Assembly (NCBI GenBank): GCA_002812745.2
Contig: NCSJ02000049.1
Coordinates: forward strand, 1 to 64,000
DNA: 64,000 nucleotides
DNA from: Scytalidium lignicola
Lineage: Eukaryota; Ascomycota; Leotiomycetes
Direction of reading: 5' to 3'
Below the pieces are notes generated by a model. The model did not search any database and was not told where the DNA came from. It saw nothing but the letters and a program-made list of their open reading frames with translations. The position numbers and the translations under genes were made by a program. Below are positions 21,800 through 35,400 of this stretch, piece by piece (the stretch's first letter is position 1; each line of letters opens with the position of its first letter).

Positions 21800-22973
21800 A
21801 TGAACAAATTCTTTACCAAAGACATTGAACTGGCAAACATGCCTGAAGACAGCATATCAGCTCTGTCTTGGTCACCACAAGCAAATCACCTCGCAGTCTC
21901 TTCTTGGGATAGCAAGGTCTACATATACGACACAAATGCAGCCAAGTCAGGAATACGCAAGGCATTTATCACATTTGATGGACCTGTTCTTGACTGCCAC
22001 TGGTCAAAGGTAAATACCCAAATTTCCTTTCGTTAGAAGTTTAACATCTAAAGAGCAACCTATTCAGGATGGTTCGGTGGTTATTGGTGCAGGAGCAGAC
22101 AGAACTGCCCGAATACTTGATCTCGGTTCAGGCGGTTCGCAAGCCTACCAAGTTGCCCTACATGACAAGCCCATCCGTTCCGTGAGATTCATCCAAATCC
22201 CACAATCAAATGCCACGATGGCTGTTACCGGTTCCTGGGACAAGACCGTCAAATACTGGGATCTGAGACAAGCAACTCCTGCAGGTACCATCCATTGCAA
22301 GGAAAGAGTTTACGCCATGGATGTAAAGAATAACTTGCTAGTAATCGGAACCGCTGATCACACCATGAACATTGTCAAACTGGATGATCCGATGACGATC
22401 CAGAAAAGTATGGAAAGCCCCTTTAAGCATCAGATGAAAGCAATTGCTTGCTGTCCGAATGCAAAAGGATTCGGCATAGTTGGTCTTGAAGGACGATGTG
22501 CACTTCGATATGTAAACGAAGAAGACGAGAAGTAAGTCCTTCCCTATTAAAATTATATCAAATGTTTCAGAAAACAATCTAGAATCAAAAGAAAAAANGT
22601 CTAATACTTTTCTCCAAGAAACAATTTTTCTTTCCGCTGCCACCGCGAAGCAGCTGGCAACAAACTAACCAGAATATACACCGTTAATGCTATCTCCTTT
22701 CACCCCGTCTACGGCACATTTAGCACCGCGGGCTCTGACGGCACATTCCACTTCTGGGACGGAGTCGGTCATCACAGGCTCAAGGGCTTCTCAACCATCG
22801 GTAGTGCTATATCTGCTACAGGGTTCAATAGAGACGGGTCATTGTTTGCATATGCTGTCAGTTATGACTGGAGTAAGGGGGCGAGTGGTAACAACCCTGA
22901 TTATCCCAATAGGATTTTGCTTCATAAGGTAGATGATGATGAGGTTAATCCGGGGGTAGCGAGGAAATTGTAG
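21800..22973 (+). CDS. Rae1/Gle2-like WD40 protein (mRNA export, nuclear pore)
   Basis: Rae1/Gle2 binds the GLEBS motif of nucleoporin Nup98/Nup116 at the pore and supports poly(A) RNA export. Three exons (21800-22009, 22068-22531, 22619-22973) give 342 aa; introns are 58 and 87 nt, and the 'n' at 22598 is intronic. Diagnostic sequences are PEDSISALSWSPQ, the repeat GSWDKTVKYWDLRQ, LEGRCALRYV, FSFRCHRE, SFHPVYGTFSTAGSDGTFHFW and FAYAVSYDWSKG. The protein lacks the usual Gly/Phe-rich N-terminus. Several positions normally near-invariant look changed (for example KHQMKAIACCPNAKGFGI where orthologues have a KWQTRVVSCF-like sequence). It may therefore be a divergent second copy rather than the main RAE1. 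Confidence 0.88.
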
Positions 22974-23702
22974 GGTTGGAGGGACGTATAGTGGGTTGTT
23001 TTAGATCAACTATCGAAAAGCATTTGAGCGGGATAAGGTTGTGAGCGTTGTTGAATTTATGTTGGAGTCTAGGATACCGGTCATGTTAAATGGCGTAAAG
23101 GGAGGGAAATACAGTACTAGTCTTTAGTAGCATGGGCTGCTACTAACTCGAATTGAAGATATTTAAAAAAAGGACTAGACCCCTCGAATTCGTATCTCCT
23201 TTCACTCAAGTTCATCAACTAATTTGTTATCTCTGTAAACTTCGGATTTCCTCTATCTTCAAATAATATAGTATGAAATAAGGAGAGAGCAATCATTTAT
23301 CTTAGAAGGCAACAAATGATTCAGAAAAGAACCGGGGAGAGATGAAAGCAAAAAATTAACAAACGACGCATTTTATTCTAATGATCGTAGAGACAGGAGT
23401 GGATAAGATTTCTAACATTGTATAAAAACAAAGCAGGAGGAGACAATATAATCATAAAATCAATGACATCCTTTTTAGTCTCCTCCTAGCATTACCATAA
23501 AAGAGTATACCGCCTTGTCCCACCTAAAAAGATATTTCCTTAAAAGTTCCTTAAAAATCCGTCTGGTATTTACTCCCAAAAAAAAAAACTCCACTCACAA
23601 ACCTTACCCATCCATCCCATCAATCCATTCCTCATAATTATTTAATGTCATAAAAAAGAGATACTATCGGGGTAAACAAGAGAAGATTCACATGCCCCTG
23701 TT
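22974..23702. other. convergent intergenic region
   Basis: It holds the 3' ends of the Rae1-like gene (+) and the Zn2Cys6 gene (-). It is AT-rich, including an A run at 23579-23588. No gene is recognised. Confidence 0.6.
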
Positions 23703-26392
23703 TTACCACCAACTTCCCATCTCCCCAAACGCAGGAGGTCCTCTAAACCCCCCCAACCCAACCTGTCCGTTCGCACTAGACTCCTGCTGGAAATCCCTAA
23801 CCAGGTTATCCCATCCCTCCCAGCTAACTTCGTCATTGAGATCATTCATGTCGACATCTGCTAGTAGACTTTCGTCCAGCATAGGCCAGGGAGTTGGATG
23901 TTGCCCAAAGCGTTGGAGCTGGCGAGCTTGAAAATCTAGTTGCGCCGAGAGTGAATCCATAGATTGGATCGTCTGCGAAGCAGGAATAGGAGAGGTAGTG
24001 GAAGTAGCAGCGGGAAAAGTGGTAGGTACATTTGATACAGGTAGAGGGGTAAAGCTGGACACTTGATTAAAAAAGGCAGGGTGTTGTAAGATTTGACGCT
24101 GCTGTCCAATGTCATTAAAGTCTGGTGCAGGTGTGAGTCCCGAGGTAGCAGTCTCAGGTTTATAGAATCGAGGATTCATGCCGAGAGTATGCTCCGGATA
24201 GTAAATCTGCATATCTTCTTCTCTCCTTCTTTGAGCTTTTGCCATTAGTTTTCTCATGGGTATCCACAGCATCGAGCTCCTGTGGTCTGATTTCAGCTCC
24301 CGAAAGACCGTGTCAATGGCACGCCAGGCTCGGTCGACCACGATAGATGGGGTACGAATTACTAATTCGCTGAGTGTGAAAGCTATTGCGTGCCATTGTA
24401 CGTAACTATTTTGTTCTTATTAACAACAGTATCGAGCTAATGAATATGGGGGGGAGGGGGGATATCTTACGTATGGAATAACCATCCCCACTTTCTCGTC
24501 TCTCCTTCGGATTGTAAAGCTTGTGCATATTCTATAATTTCAATAGAAGCCATGAAGAGTCGATCCCTAATGTCTTGGGGAAGAGTATGTGGCCGGTTAG
24601 GGTGGATTAAGGGGTAATATATTATTAATCTCATTTTCGCCATGATGAGCCGGGCAACAGTAGCTGCTACCCAGTAAAGTGGTCCTGCGTCAGTGCAATG
24701 CTGGAGATACCTCGTCTCCAGACGATCCGCATATTTTTTAATTAGGTCTTCTTTTTCCTCGAGAGTAAGGTTCTTGGCTGTTGTACCAGGGAGGCTATTA
24801 TTATTATCTCTGGTTCGATCTGGAGGCACATATTGGAGGGCTCTTGACAGAGAACATATCTCATATCGGATAAGGCAGAATGTCATTTCTGAAACCCCTA
24901 TCTTTGGTTCCGGTAATTGTGTTGAGTCTGGATTTATATCAGCGTCATTGAGAGATAATGGAAACTCAGTATCAAAGCTTTGCTCGAGAATAGACGGATC
25001 ATGGCCATGGTCTTCCGATGCCCGAGTATCTAATACACATATCTGCCACCACAACCGTCTCCTCATCTCGATGTCGAAAGGGCACAAACCCAGCTTAGTG
25101 CCGTCTCGATGGAGACCAAGGGACTGGGCAATTCGTATTACCAGCCCTGTCATTGACCACACGAAACGCGTATCATCATGCCGACGAACACAGACGAGGA
25201 AGAGTACAAAGGCTTGAACGGTGACAATTTCATTGGTATTAAGAAACCCTGCTCTAGCAAGCGCTTGTTCGACACCAAATCGGTACCTCTTTAACAAAAC
25301 GGTTTTCTCAATTCCAAAGTTTACTTGGACCTGTATAGGAGTTAGCTGAGCTTGAGAGGATGGAATTTAGCTTTGCAACTTTACCTCTTCGGTGGTCATA
25401 GATGTGATTGTAGCAAAGTAGATTGCAAACAGGAGCGCTTCTGTGCTTCTGCTCAAGCTATCCACACTACCTTGCATCTCTTTGATGACCTTACTCATCG
25501 TAGGAACATGTATTATTTTGACCAGGGGGTTGACATTTTCCACGAATATCTCCCAATAAAAAGAAAGCTGTGATGGCATTGGATGCAGACTCTTCAAGTC
25601 AACATTAGATGACTTGTAAGAAAAAAGGAAGCTTTGGTGATCGGCATCTGTGACATGATCCGAAGGTAACGCTGGTGAATCCTCATCCGAGATCAACCCC
25701 TCTTCCAGAATTTCTCGAATCTCCTCCACTTCTTCAGCAACAGTTTCCCAGAAAGGATTGCTCACATATCGGCTCTTGCCATCCTCCATCACCAGCCTAC
25801 CAAATCGATGCTCAAGGGCGAATTCAGGCTTCGCAGGCCCGTCTCCTGTGCTCCACATCCTAGACATCCACTGCATCTTCGAGCCGCCGCCTTCGTCCAT
25901 CCCAATGACCCGTATATTCTTGGGGCCTGGGCCTGATTCACTGTCCCCTTCACCATCTTTATGTGTAGAGCTGGTGCTCGACGGGGACGGTTTATTCCCC
26001 TCCAGGTCCACCTGCCCACTCAATTCCTGCACCACGCCCTCCAATCTCCTCAATCTCTTCAGCAATTCAGCCTCCCGCTCACTGATAGGTTTTGCAGGGC
26101 CGCCAACCCTCGGCCGCCTGGGTGCGCGACCAGGAGCAGGAAAGATACATGTCGTCTGGGCTTTTGCACAATTCGAGCAGGGAACTTGCTTGTCGCATTT
26201 AACCTTCCTTCTCCGACACGTTATACATGATCGCGCATTCAAACCATGAGGAGCGCTGTTTGTACGATTCGGGGTATGCGCTGAAGCATCGTCTCCAGGG
26301 GAGACTGGAGAATTGTTGCTGGTTGCATTGGAATCTAGATGCGACGGAGGTGCAGAAGCTGTGCTCGATTCTTGCTTAACACTGGGAAGCAT
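23703..26392 (-). CDS. Zn2Cys6 transcription factor with fungal-specific regulatory domain
   Basis: This is a nuclear DNA-binding regulator with unknown target genes. Three exons (26392-25385, 25330-24471, 24405-23703) with introns of 54 and 65 nt give 856 aa. The binuclear zinc cluster is near the N-terminus, with cysteines at residues 56, 59, 66, 72, 75 and 82 in the standard C-X2-C-X6-C-X5-C-X2-C-X6-C spacing, followed by a basic linker and a short coiled coil (EREAELLKRLRRLEGVVQEL). The middle region is the fungal transcription factor domain, with SFYWEIFVENVNPLVKIIHV, IAQSLGLHRDGTKLGLCPFD and RRRLWWQICVLD. The C-terminus is Gln/Ser/Pro-rich and probably activating. The 'n' at 26426 is upstream of the ATG. 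It is divergent to the glutaminase A gene, 3.2 kb away. Confidence 0.93.
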
Positions 26393-29300
26393 GGTCGGTT
26401 TCCGGTTGGTGTATTTTCTTTTTTTNCTTCCGTTTCGGCTTCTCTCAACTGGGAAGTCCTGCGACGACGACGAGGACGAATGAATAGATCAGATATACAG
26501 GGAAGAAACGTGACACAAGGGGATTACATTAACGGCTAAGACCACCTGGATCTGTGACTCAACAGGGCAGAGAAGGGACGAGGTCAGAAGTTGTCACAAA
26601 CAATCCCAAGAAAGATAATGATTCCAGAAGATTAAGCCGATCGACGCCGCAGCAGTCATTGGTCTCCGACTACGTCAATTCGTTAGCCTGCTAAGGTAAT
26701 AATAGGGCGCTGCTTTTACTTATGTACTTCCGTCCTTACTCCGTATGCACTGTGCCTAAGGCAGCAAAGAGAAATTTCCCTGTGGCATTCGGATTTGCCT
26801 AGACAATGAGGCCAAGTCGGGGAGAACCTGATTCCGGGTTCCGGTCTTTCAACATAGATTTGACCTTTCTCGAACATAAGTTCAACCGACGGTGTTTTAA
26901 CGTTTTGTGCTCATCTATGTATGTCCTGTTGAGTAATCTACTCTCTCCACCAAATGATCTAGAATTTCCATATGGGAATAATGCGCAGGGCTTAATCCAA
27001 TAGGGATATCCACTGGATGACTAACACCTGTATCATTGGCAAGTTAAGTTTAGAACCGAGTTCGGCCTGATTTGAAATCACTGGAGCTCGGCCGACGTTA
27101 ATTAATCAGTCATTTGAAGGCGATGACTATCACGTGTATATTGCAATTAGTGAGGGAAAATATCCAATATTAGATGTCAAAGTCAAGGTGAGAGTGGAAA
27201 GAGATTTACTCTTCTGTAGTGAAGTGTGTCGCACGTCCGTTTACCCGGACGAATGATTGCAAGTCGGAGTACACCTGGAGTGGGAAATAAAAAGTAACAG
27301 TATTCAGGAATCAGAATTGTCTCATCACAATGCGAGGTACCATATTTACAGTCCGAATTTCGATTCAGTTCGGCCGAGTTTATATTACCCCCGTGTACTC
27401 CGTAACACTTGATTTTTTCTTCTGCGCTATAGCTCCTAACTCTATTACTTGACATAAAGATATTCTCATAAACTTAAACAAGTGCTATTAACTTGATCTG
27501 TGAGAAAATGCGTGAAGAAGACCGAGCGGGCAAAATAAGTTATAAACTCGTTACTGCCGAAGTACTATGTTACCCTCAGATACAATATCATTCATTCATT
27601 ACCAGCCAAGGAAGGAGTGTGTGCATGTGTGTGCATAAATAGAACAAAGTAAACTCAATGTTAAAGTTTAACTGGCTAATGATGAAAATACAAGAGAATT
27701 TTATATTGGCATCATATTTCAACCCACGTGCTAAGAATCGCGACAACTCACACCGAAAAAGGAACAGGTAATAACTGTGGCTGATAACTTAAGCTAAAAC
27801 CAACATTCCATGATTACCGGACTTAACATATGTTTAAAGGATGATCTGCCGGGCATCACATCACATTGCCTTGGAGGTGGAAATACCGGACATAGCAGTC
27901 AACTGGTAGAACAAAATAATAGCGGGTGCTTTTTAGACCGAGAAGGTCTTACATAAAAAAGTACCCCGCCTGTCCGCCTCAGGTTGGGGGCCACTGGTCT
28001 TGCCATTTTAGCGGAGCTTTTTTATGCTACTGTAATGCCCCGCGGCATAGATACTCCTCTTTATGATCCTTATTTATGATCCTATTTATGCATGTTACTC
28101 GTTGTGCTCCTTTTTATGCTCCTTTATCCCCATAAGCCGGTTTGAACCACTTTTAACGTCGCTGCCTTACAAATTACCTACGTTGTAGGAGAATGAAGGA
28201 TTTTAAGTCGACAATATCCCTGTATAATTATAACTTTGGCCCGAGAAGCTTAAACGACCCGGGGTCCGAGGGGATACATCTCATCGCGAGATGCCTCCGT
28301 GCGGACGTACGTGCGGACATAATTATTTTTAGATTTTGTGTGGTGAGATTACAGTATTAATTATGCTTCCACTTCAGACTCACGAAAAAAAGCATCCTTC
28401 TTCATCCACAGATGGACTGATGGACTGACTTGTGGATGAACTCCTCCTTCTTCCAATCAAACGTTACTTCTGGGCTGGCCTTCTGATCCTATATTGATCG
28501 TCGTTGCTCGGCATCTCAACTCTCAACTCTCCTCTCCTCCCTTCTCCTCTCCTTCCCAGCTGATCGCATGACTGAGGTCAAGAGCGCCCTCTTCCGGGGA
28601 CGCCCACTCTCCACGAAAACATCCTACTGGCCAGCGGATGCCTCTTCCAGTCACGGAAGGCTTTGGAATGATCGACAAAAAAGCTTAAATCGCGAAATCC
28701 TTTCATCTCAACTCCTCCACCAATCTGCATGTCAAAGTGGCACAGCATTTCTTTGCGGGGTTGGGTTGAGTGGTCCATTACCGTACGTGGTGCGGAGTTG
28801 GGAGCTGATAATATCTGCCCCCCTAGCAATCAACCCAAACCGAAGAAGTTTAAATACCGTGTTACTTGAATGCGGACGTAATCTGAACGCGAATCATCGA
28901 GACACTCTCCGAACCCAATTTACTTGAACCAATGGTTGCTCCAGTTGATCCCTGGACTTGAACTTGTGCCTTGTTCCTTTCGGCTCTTGCGCCACCTTCA
29001 AGCATTAAATCAATGCGAAAAGCGCTGAGCCCTCTTCTCTCTCTTGGAGGCAGCAACCCTCCTCGCAAACCAAGAATGGACTGCTACGTTGTATAGAACT
29101 AGTCCTCTTGGCCATCTTCCTCTTTTACTGCTGTGCTACACAAGAGAAGAGCTACTAACGCAGCTGAGATGGATGATCATTGCTGTGGTTAATTACAATC
29201 GCATCGCTGTTGCTCATTCGGATTCATATTCGCTCGTGCCCTGTCTATACTGTCAGCTGGCATTGAGACGATGGAGACCAACCCTGTTTTCATCCCTGAT

Positions 29301-29602
29301 CCTATGGTCATTGTTTTAAAATGCTTATGATCTAATTAGAGAAAAGTAAATTGCGTCTTTGATGCGCCGTTTCATTTTCTTTTATTTTCTCTCTCGATCA
29401 ACTTCCCTTGCTGTGTATTACTTATATTTCTTGAGTGTCCAGTCCGCTCAATTTCAAACAAGGCCACACTATTCTTTTCTGACAGCGTGCTTCTCAGACA
29501 AAAGTACTTTATTTTAAGTATTTCTTGCTTCTCATTTTCCCTTGAGAATCTTGAATTCGTATTCGTTAGTTTGTTGTATACGTCATCGTTATTCTGGTTA
29601 TC
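26393..29602. other. long intergenic region between divergent genes
   Basis: A 3.2-kb stretch lies between the Zn2Cys6 regulator (-) and the glutaminase gene (+). It is AT-rich in the middle, with repeated TTTATGATCC/TTTATGCTCC units at about 28058-28125. A frame of 119 codons at 28568-28927 has no family resemblance. No gene is recognised; the right end is the glutaminase promoter. Confidence 0.55.
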
Positions 29603-32023
29603 ATGGGCTATACTAAAGCCACATTTCTGGCCACCGCGGCAGGTGCACTCTTTGCTGCTGTACAAGGGCAAGGTCAGTCTACATTCAGCCCTGCCAGGCC
29701 CCCGTCTATCCCTCTAGCAGTTAAATCTCCTTACCTTAGCACATGGTTGCCCGCGGGTAGTGATGGAGGAAACGGTGGTTACTTGGTTGGAGAGTGGCCA
29801 CAATTCTGGACGTGAGTTTTTCGCCTTTTATCTGGTTTTTGTAGAGAGTATAACTGTTTCAGAGGTGAGACTGTTGAATGGGCTGGAATGATTCGTGTGG
29901 ATAATGTTTTGTACACGTGGATGGGTAATCTGACCAATGATGCCGAAGCTGCGAGTCAGACGGCTTTTGAGTATACATCAACAAGAAGCACGTTTGTTAT
30001 GGATGTTGGGGGACTGCTGCAAATGAACATCACCTTCCTTTCGCCTATCACACCAAATGACATGGAACGACAATCTTTGGTCTTTTCATATCTCGATGTT
30101 GCTGTTGAATCACTAGATGGAAAGAGCCATGATGTACAATTGTACGTTGACACATCAGCAGGTAAGCCGTTAGACATATCAAAGAGGGATTTTTGAGGGT
30201 TATTTTGTCTCTAACTCTTCCCTCAGACTGGGCTGCAGGCGACAAAACCTCAACCGTAGAATGGAATTATAGTACCACCTCTGATATTGCCTATCATAAG
30301 TTCTATCAGCAAGACCAGCTACTAGTTTCTGAAAGTAACCAGCAACCGGATTGGGGATATTGGTACTGGGCCACCAATAGTGGACCCGATCTAACATACC
30401 AGTCTGGTAGAGATACTGATGTACGAGGAGAGTTTGGGACTAACGGAAGACTCGGGAATTCAAATTCAACTAACTTTGGGTCTCCTGAGGAAACAGCTGT
30501 TGTCTTTGGCTTTGCCATTGATCTAGGCAATGTTACTGCCACGGTTTCCACGGTATTCACTATTGGTCTCACGCAAGAAATAGCGATCCAATTTGCTAGT
30601 GCTACGGGCATAGAATATTTGCCTTCGTTGTGGACAAGCTATTTTGCTGATGAATTAGAATCAGTGAGTCTAAATTGTAGCTTCATCTAACACGCGAGAA
30701 GTTCTAAGTGGTTTAGGTTTCGTTCTTCTATAATGACTACGGCAATGCTCAATCCACGGCAACTAACTTTGATAGTCAAGTTGCAGCTGACGCATCAGCT
30801 GCAGCAGGACAAGACTATGTGACAATCACATCTCTGGCTGCACGTCAAGCATTTGGTGCGCTCCAACCAGTAGGCAACAAGACGAAGCAGTATATCTTTA
30901 TGAAAGAGATAAGTTCAGACGGGAATGTGAATACTGTCGATGTTGTGTTTCCTTTGCATCCAATTCTTTTATATACAAATCCGTCAAACCTGAAGCTTCT
31001 TCTGGATCCATTATTCGAAAACCAAGAGTCCGGACAGTATCCGAACACGTACTCAATGCACGATTTAGGCTCTAGTTACCCAAATGCAACTGGTCACCCT
31101 GATGGAAATGACGAGGCACAGCCTCTAGAAGAATGTGGCAACATGCTTGTCATGACATTAGCATATGCCCAACGAGCTAGCGATGTCAATTATCTTAATC
31201 TTCACTACAATATACTTATCCAATGGACACAGTTCCTGGTTCAAGAAGCATTGATTCCTGCAAATCAGATATCGACAGATGATTTTGCTGGATCATTAGC
31301 AAACCAAACCAACCTGGCATTGAAAGGAATAATAGCAATTGAAGCTATGGCTACAATTGCTAATCTGACTGGTAACTCAGCTGATGCAGAGAATTATACC
31401 AGCATTGCACATGACTACATTTCCCAATGGCAAACACTCGGCGTAGCCCAGGGTGCCAATCCTCCACATACGACCCTCGGCTATGGTTTGAACAATACTC
31501 ATGGATTACTATACAACCTCTATGCAGACACAGAACTCAATCTCGGACTCGTGCCACAGTCAGTATACGATATGCAGAGCGCTTTCTACCCTACCGTTGA
31601 GGATAAATACGGCGTGCCACTTGATACCAGACACAACTATACGAAATCGGATTGGCAGATGTTCACTGCTGCTATCGCTTCGACAAGTACTAGGGATATG
31701 TTTATTAATGATCTGGCTCAATGGATTAATGAGACTCCCACTAACGGAGCAGATACAGACCTTTTTGATGCACAGACAGGAGAGTGAGTAACCAATCCCA
31801 CCTATTCTCCCTAAAGGTTTTCTCTTTGGTTCCCCAAAAAACCATCTAGAATTTCCGGTCTAAGGATTTATTTTATTCGAAAACCGCGTGAAAAATGATA
31901 TCGAATGCTAATGCCTATATTCATAGTTGGCCAACAGGAGCAGGGCAATTCATGGCTCGACCGGTGGTGGGTGGACATTTTGCCTTATTAGCATTGAGTG
32001 GAATGCGCAACACAACTGGTTGA
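29603..32023 (+). CDS. secreted glutaminase A (GtaA family)
   Basis: GtaA-type enzymes are extracellular glutaminases that release glutamate and ammonia. Five exons (29603-29811, 29863-30161, 30227-30663, 30717-31783, 31927-32023) with introns of 51, 65, 53 and 143 nt give 702 aa. Residues 1-23 form a signal peptide (hydrophobic run ATFLATAAGALFAA). The N-terminal part carries the DUF5127-like region (VKSPYLSTWLP, WAGMIRVD). The DUF4965 and DUF1793 regions follow, with MHDLGSSYPNATGH, EECGNMLVMTLAYA and DTRHNYTKSDWQMFTA. The C-terminus RPVVGGHFALLAL is in the last exon. Many N-X-S/T sites fit a secreted glycoprotein. It is convergent with the mannosidase-like gene and divergent from the Zn2Cys6 regulator; no regulatory link is shown. 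Confidence 0.94.
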
Positions 32024-32477
32024 TTTCTCAAGCCTCACCCATGATTCTGTTAAATAATTATGATGGATAATGTAGGGACCTTTCTATAGCATGTATTATT
32101 CTACATTTTGGGTTGGGGGGGNTATGAGGGTGAGAATTGTATTTATTCTTCGATATTTATGAACAAAGGATAAGTTCTATTTATTTATTTATTTAACTTT
32201 CAGGGTAGTATGTTAGAAATAAGGGGGTGCGTTTCAGGATCAGGAAACCATTGTACAGATAGAGGATAGTATAGCTACGGTCCTTGGCTAGGGGTATATC
32301 TTGGCACGAATATACAGAATTCTTTGATAAGAAAATACCCGGTTTTTTTAATGCAATATATGTATGTACCGCGCACAGTCATCTACAAGATAATATCCAA
32401 CGTAAAGTTAAAAATATCGCATACATTCAAAAAGAAATATCCAAAAAGAAAAAGGAAAATCATCTACATACGTTATG
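32024..32477. other. convergent intergenic region
   Basis: It contains the 3' untranslated sequence of the glutaminase and the mannosidase-like genes. An 'n' lies at 32122 in a G run, and a TTTATTTATTTA run starts near 32179. No gene is recognised. Confidence 0.6.
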
Positions 32478-35400
32478 TCATACTACGATGATGTTCCCAA
32501 CCACCATTTCCTGACTCTCAATATGATACCTCCTCCTCAGCCCCATACTTCTCGTTTGCTTCAAAGCATCTAGCGCCTTATCCCCTCCGCCAATCATGAC
32601 CATGGATATTTGGTGATGTCTGAGTAACCCAGAAGGAGTAACCTGCGGTTTATCCAACAAAGGCCGAACGAGCTTAAATTCGGTTCCAGCTCCACTAGTA
32701 TCATCACTCGAGCCATGACTAGCATCACCGCCAACACCATCTTCATTTTCATAGCCATTTCCATTTCCATCTCCATCCTCGTTGTCCGAGACAATGACAA
32801 CTAACTTCAACCCCTTCGCTGACGGAGTAAAGCTTGGGATGTTGGCTAGTTTCTCATTGAATGTGCAGCCGCCTCTTTTCATGATTATTACCTGGTAGGA
32901 TTTCACTGCCTCATCGGGTAACTTCTCTGAGCAGGCGTAATCGGCGAAGTAGAGTTTGGTCCAAGTGAGTGGTTCTGAGCTGGGTCCCAGATTGGGATTA
33001 GGAGCTTCATCGACTTCGATGATCGGGGCGGCACCCACTCCTGTTGGCGCGATGGCTTGTAGAGAAGCGAATTGGTAGACTGGAATTTCTTCTGGTTCTG
33101 GGAGAATGGTTGCTGCAGGGTCTCGAAGCACGGATGTGACTTGTTGGAAGAAAGCGCTGAGTAATGTTTTGTAGTCTGATGTGAGTCCGGTGTTACTAAT
33201 AGATTCATGAAATTCGATTGTCATGCCTTCATTATTTTCATCTCCTTCGTAATATTCCTCGGTAGTGAGTACAGTCTGGTTCATCGTCTCGGGCGGGTTT
33301 TCAAGCTGGAGAACTAAATCCAACATGACGGGATCTCGTATACGTCTAAAAGATGGATCATTGATGTTTCCAAGGATTTCTCTGGAAATGAACACCTTTT
33401 CATCCCGTCCTAACGGTGTATGTGCTATATTCCATACTCGCCATGACTCAAAGAGCGGTCCATCGGCGGATTGAAATGGCGATGGAGCTTCGTAGACCAT
33501 ACCAAGCTTCAGTCCAGATAAGCTCTTTATCAAAATCCCTTCGTTTAATCGAACTACCCCCTGAGGTCCAAAGACGATATTGAAATTGTTAGTGGCGCCT
33601 GTGTTGGATATCGGCGTGTTAACAGGAAATTCAATAGTGAAAGTTGTCTTCAGTGGGAGTTTGTCACAACTCCCATTGACGGGTAGAAGAGATTGCGGTA
33701 AAGTCCAGGGATAATAGGTGTGATTGGCTACAATAGTCGTCGCATCTGGTTTCTCCTCTAAAGAATGATAGTTGGGTATCATATGCAGTCCTATAAGACT
33801 GGAGGCATGAAAGAGATCATTCCTTGCCGCAGTAACAGAGATAGAAAATGGAAGAGGAGAAGGCGGCGCAGGGCACGTATCTGTAACCTGGACACCCCAG
33901 TTTGTTTGGAGCTCAGTAGCTGATCGTGACTTGGCTTTTCTAAATGGAACACGGTATTTGCTAGGTATCAGCAGAGGATGGCCTTCGGTTGTGAAGACGT
34001 ACGCGGCATCGAGTTTGTTGAGCGGGTGTTCAGAATCAAAGAGCAAGTACATATACTTAGCCGTTTCTCCAAGGAAGAAGCTTTCCATGCGATCACTCTT
34101 CTCGCCTGTACGTACGTCCTGAAGTCCAGACCATCCACATTTAGTCCAGCAACGTCGTTGGATATCAGCCAGGACCATTTCGCCAACATGAAGATACCAA
34201 GGATCCCTAGTTGCTCGATAAAGATGGTAGTTGGATTCGATAAACTCCGGCCGGCCAGGCCACCAACCTAATCCTCCCTCCACATTGCCTTCTCGGACCG
34301 ACCACCGCTCTGGCAAAGCAGAATACCTAGTCCATAATGCTGTGTAGAGTAAGTTTGTCTCCACAGCCTCCTCAACCTCACCGGCTAAAGTCAATAGACC
34401 AGGATAGTAAGCTCCAAGACTGTCTATCCAATACGCTTGTGGGGAACCAGTAGCTAAGTGAACGTTGACATAGTGAGGGTGATGAATATTGCTGTAGACA
34501 TGTCTCTTGATGGCTGCATGTGCTTCATGCCAAGCAGCTAGAAATGTCTCCGGTAAGTTTTCCTCTATGCTTAATGGACTATAAATCGTATTTGGGTCCA
34601 ACCATGACTCGTGAACATGCTCGTAAGGGATCGTTAGATTTGGAGTATCTTGTCCAGAAAGAAGGATATAAGTTTTGACTGCATACTCAAAAAAGCTATC
34701 GGCGCCTGCACCAATGCCGGAATAAGCTCCAATCCATTGGCCATTTTCAGCATCAACGCCGGTACCAATAAGACCGATTGAACTTCGACGATTCCAAACC
34801 GCCCAGAACGCACGCTTCGCGAGCTGTTCGAACCTTGGATCACCTGTTAATCGACTCAGAACTGTGAACTCTAGTACTAAACTCCCTGCACCCGCACTGC
34901 AAGTCTCGGTGATTTCAGGTGGACCACTCCGCGGAATATTTTCATTGGTTCCCAAGCCTTCATGTAGAGGAGAATTCACATAAAATGGAATTCCATGGCG
35001 TAGGTTGACTCTGGGATATGGCATTCCAGTATGTGTATAGAATGCAGGGAGCAGCCGCTGTGCCAGATCTAGAGCCAATCGAAGAAGCTGGCCATTATAC
35101 TTGAATTTATTTGGCCAAAAGACTGTGGGGATGTGGTTCTTTGGCAGCTTCTTTGAACCTGTGCGTGTGTACTGAGGCTTGTATCCTTCAATAGGGAGTT
35201 CTCCAGCAGCAAAGAGATGAGCACTCAACAATCCCCCAACTCCTCTTATGACTGTTTCGAAAACCTGGACCTTGCTGTCAACGTCAAATCCGCGCGCACG
35301 TAACCCTTTTCCAGACGGTCCACTTGTTCCATCACCATATTGCTGTACGAGAGCGGCGACACCATTTTGAAAGTCGCGCAAAGCTTTCTTGCCAGTGCCT

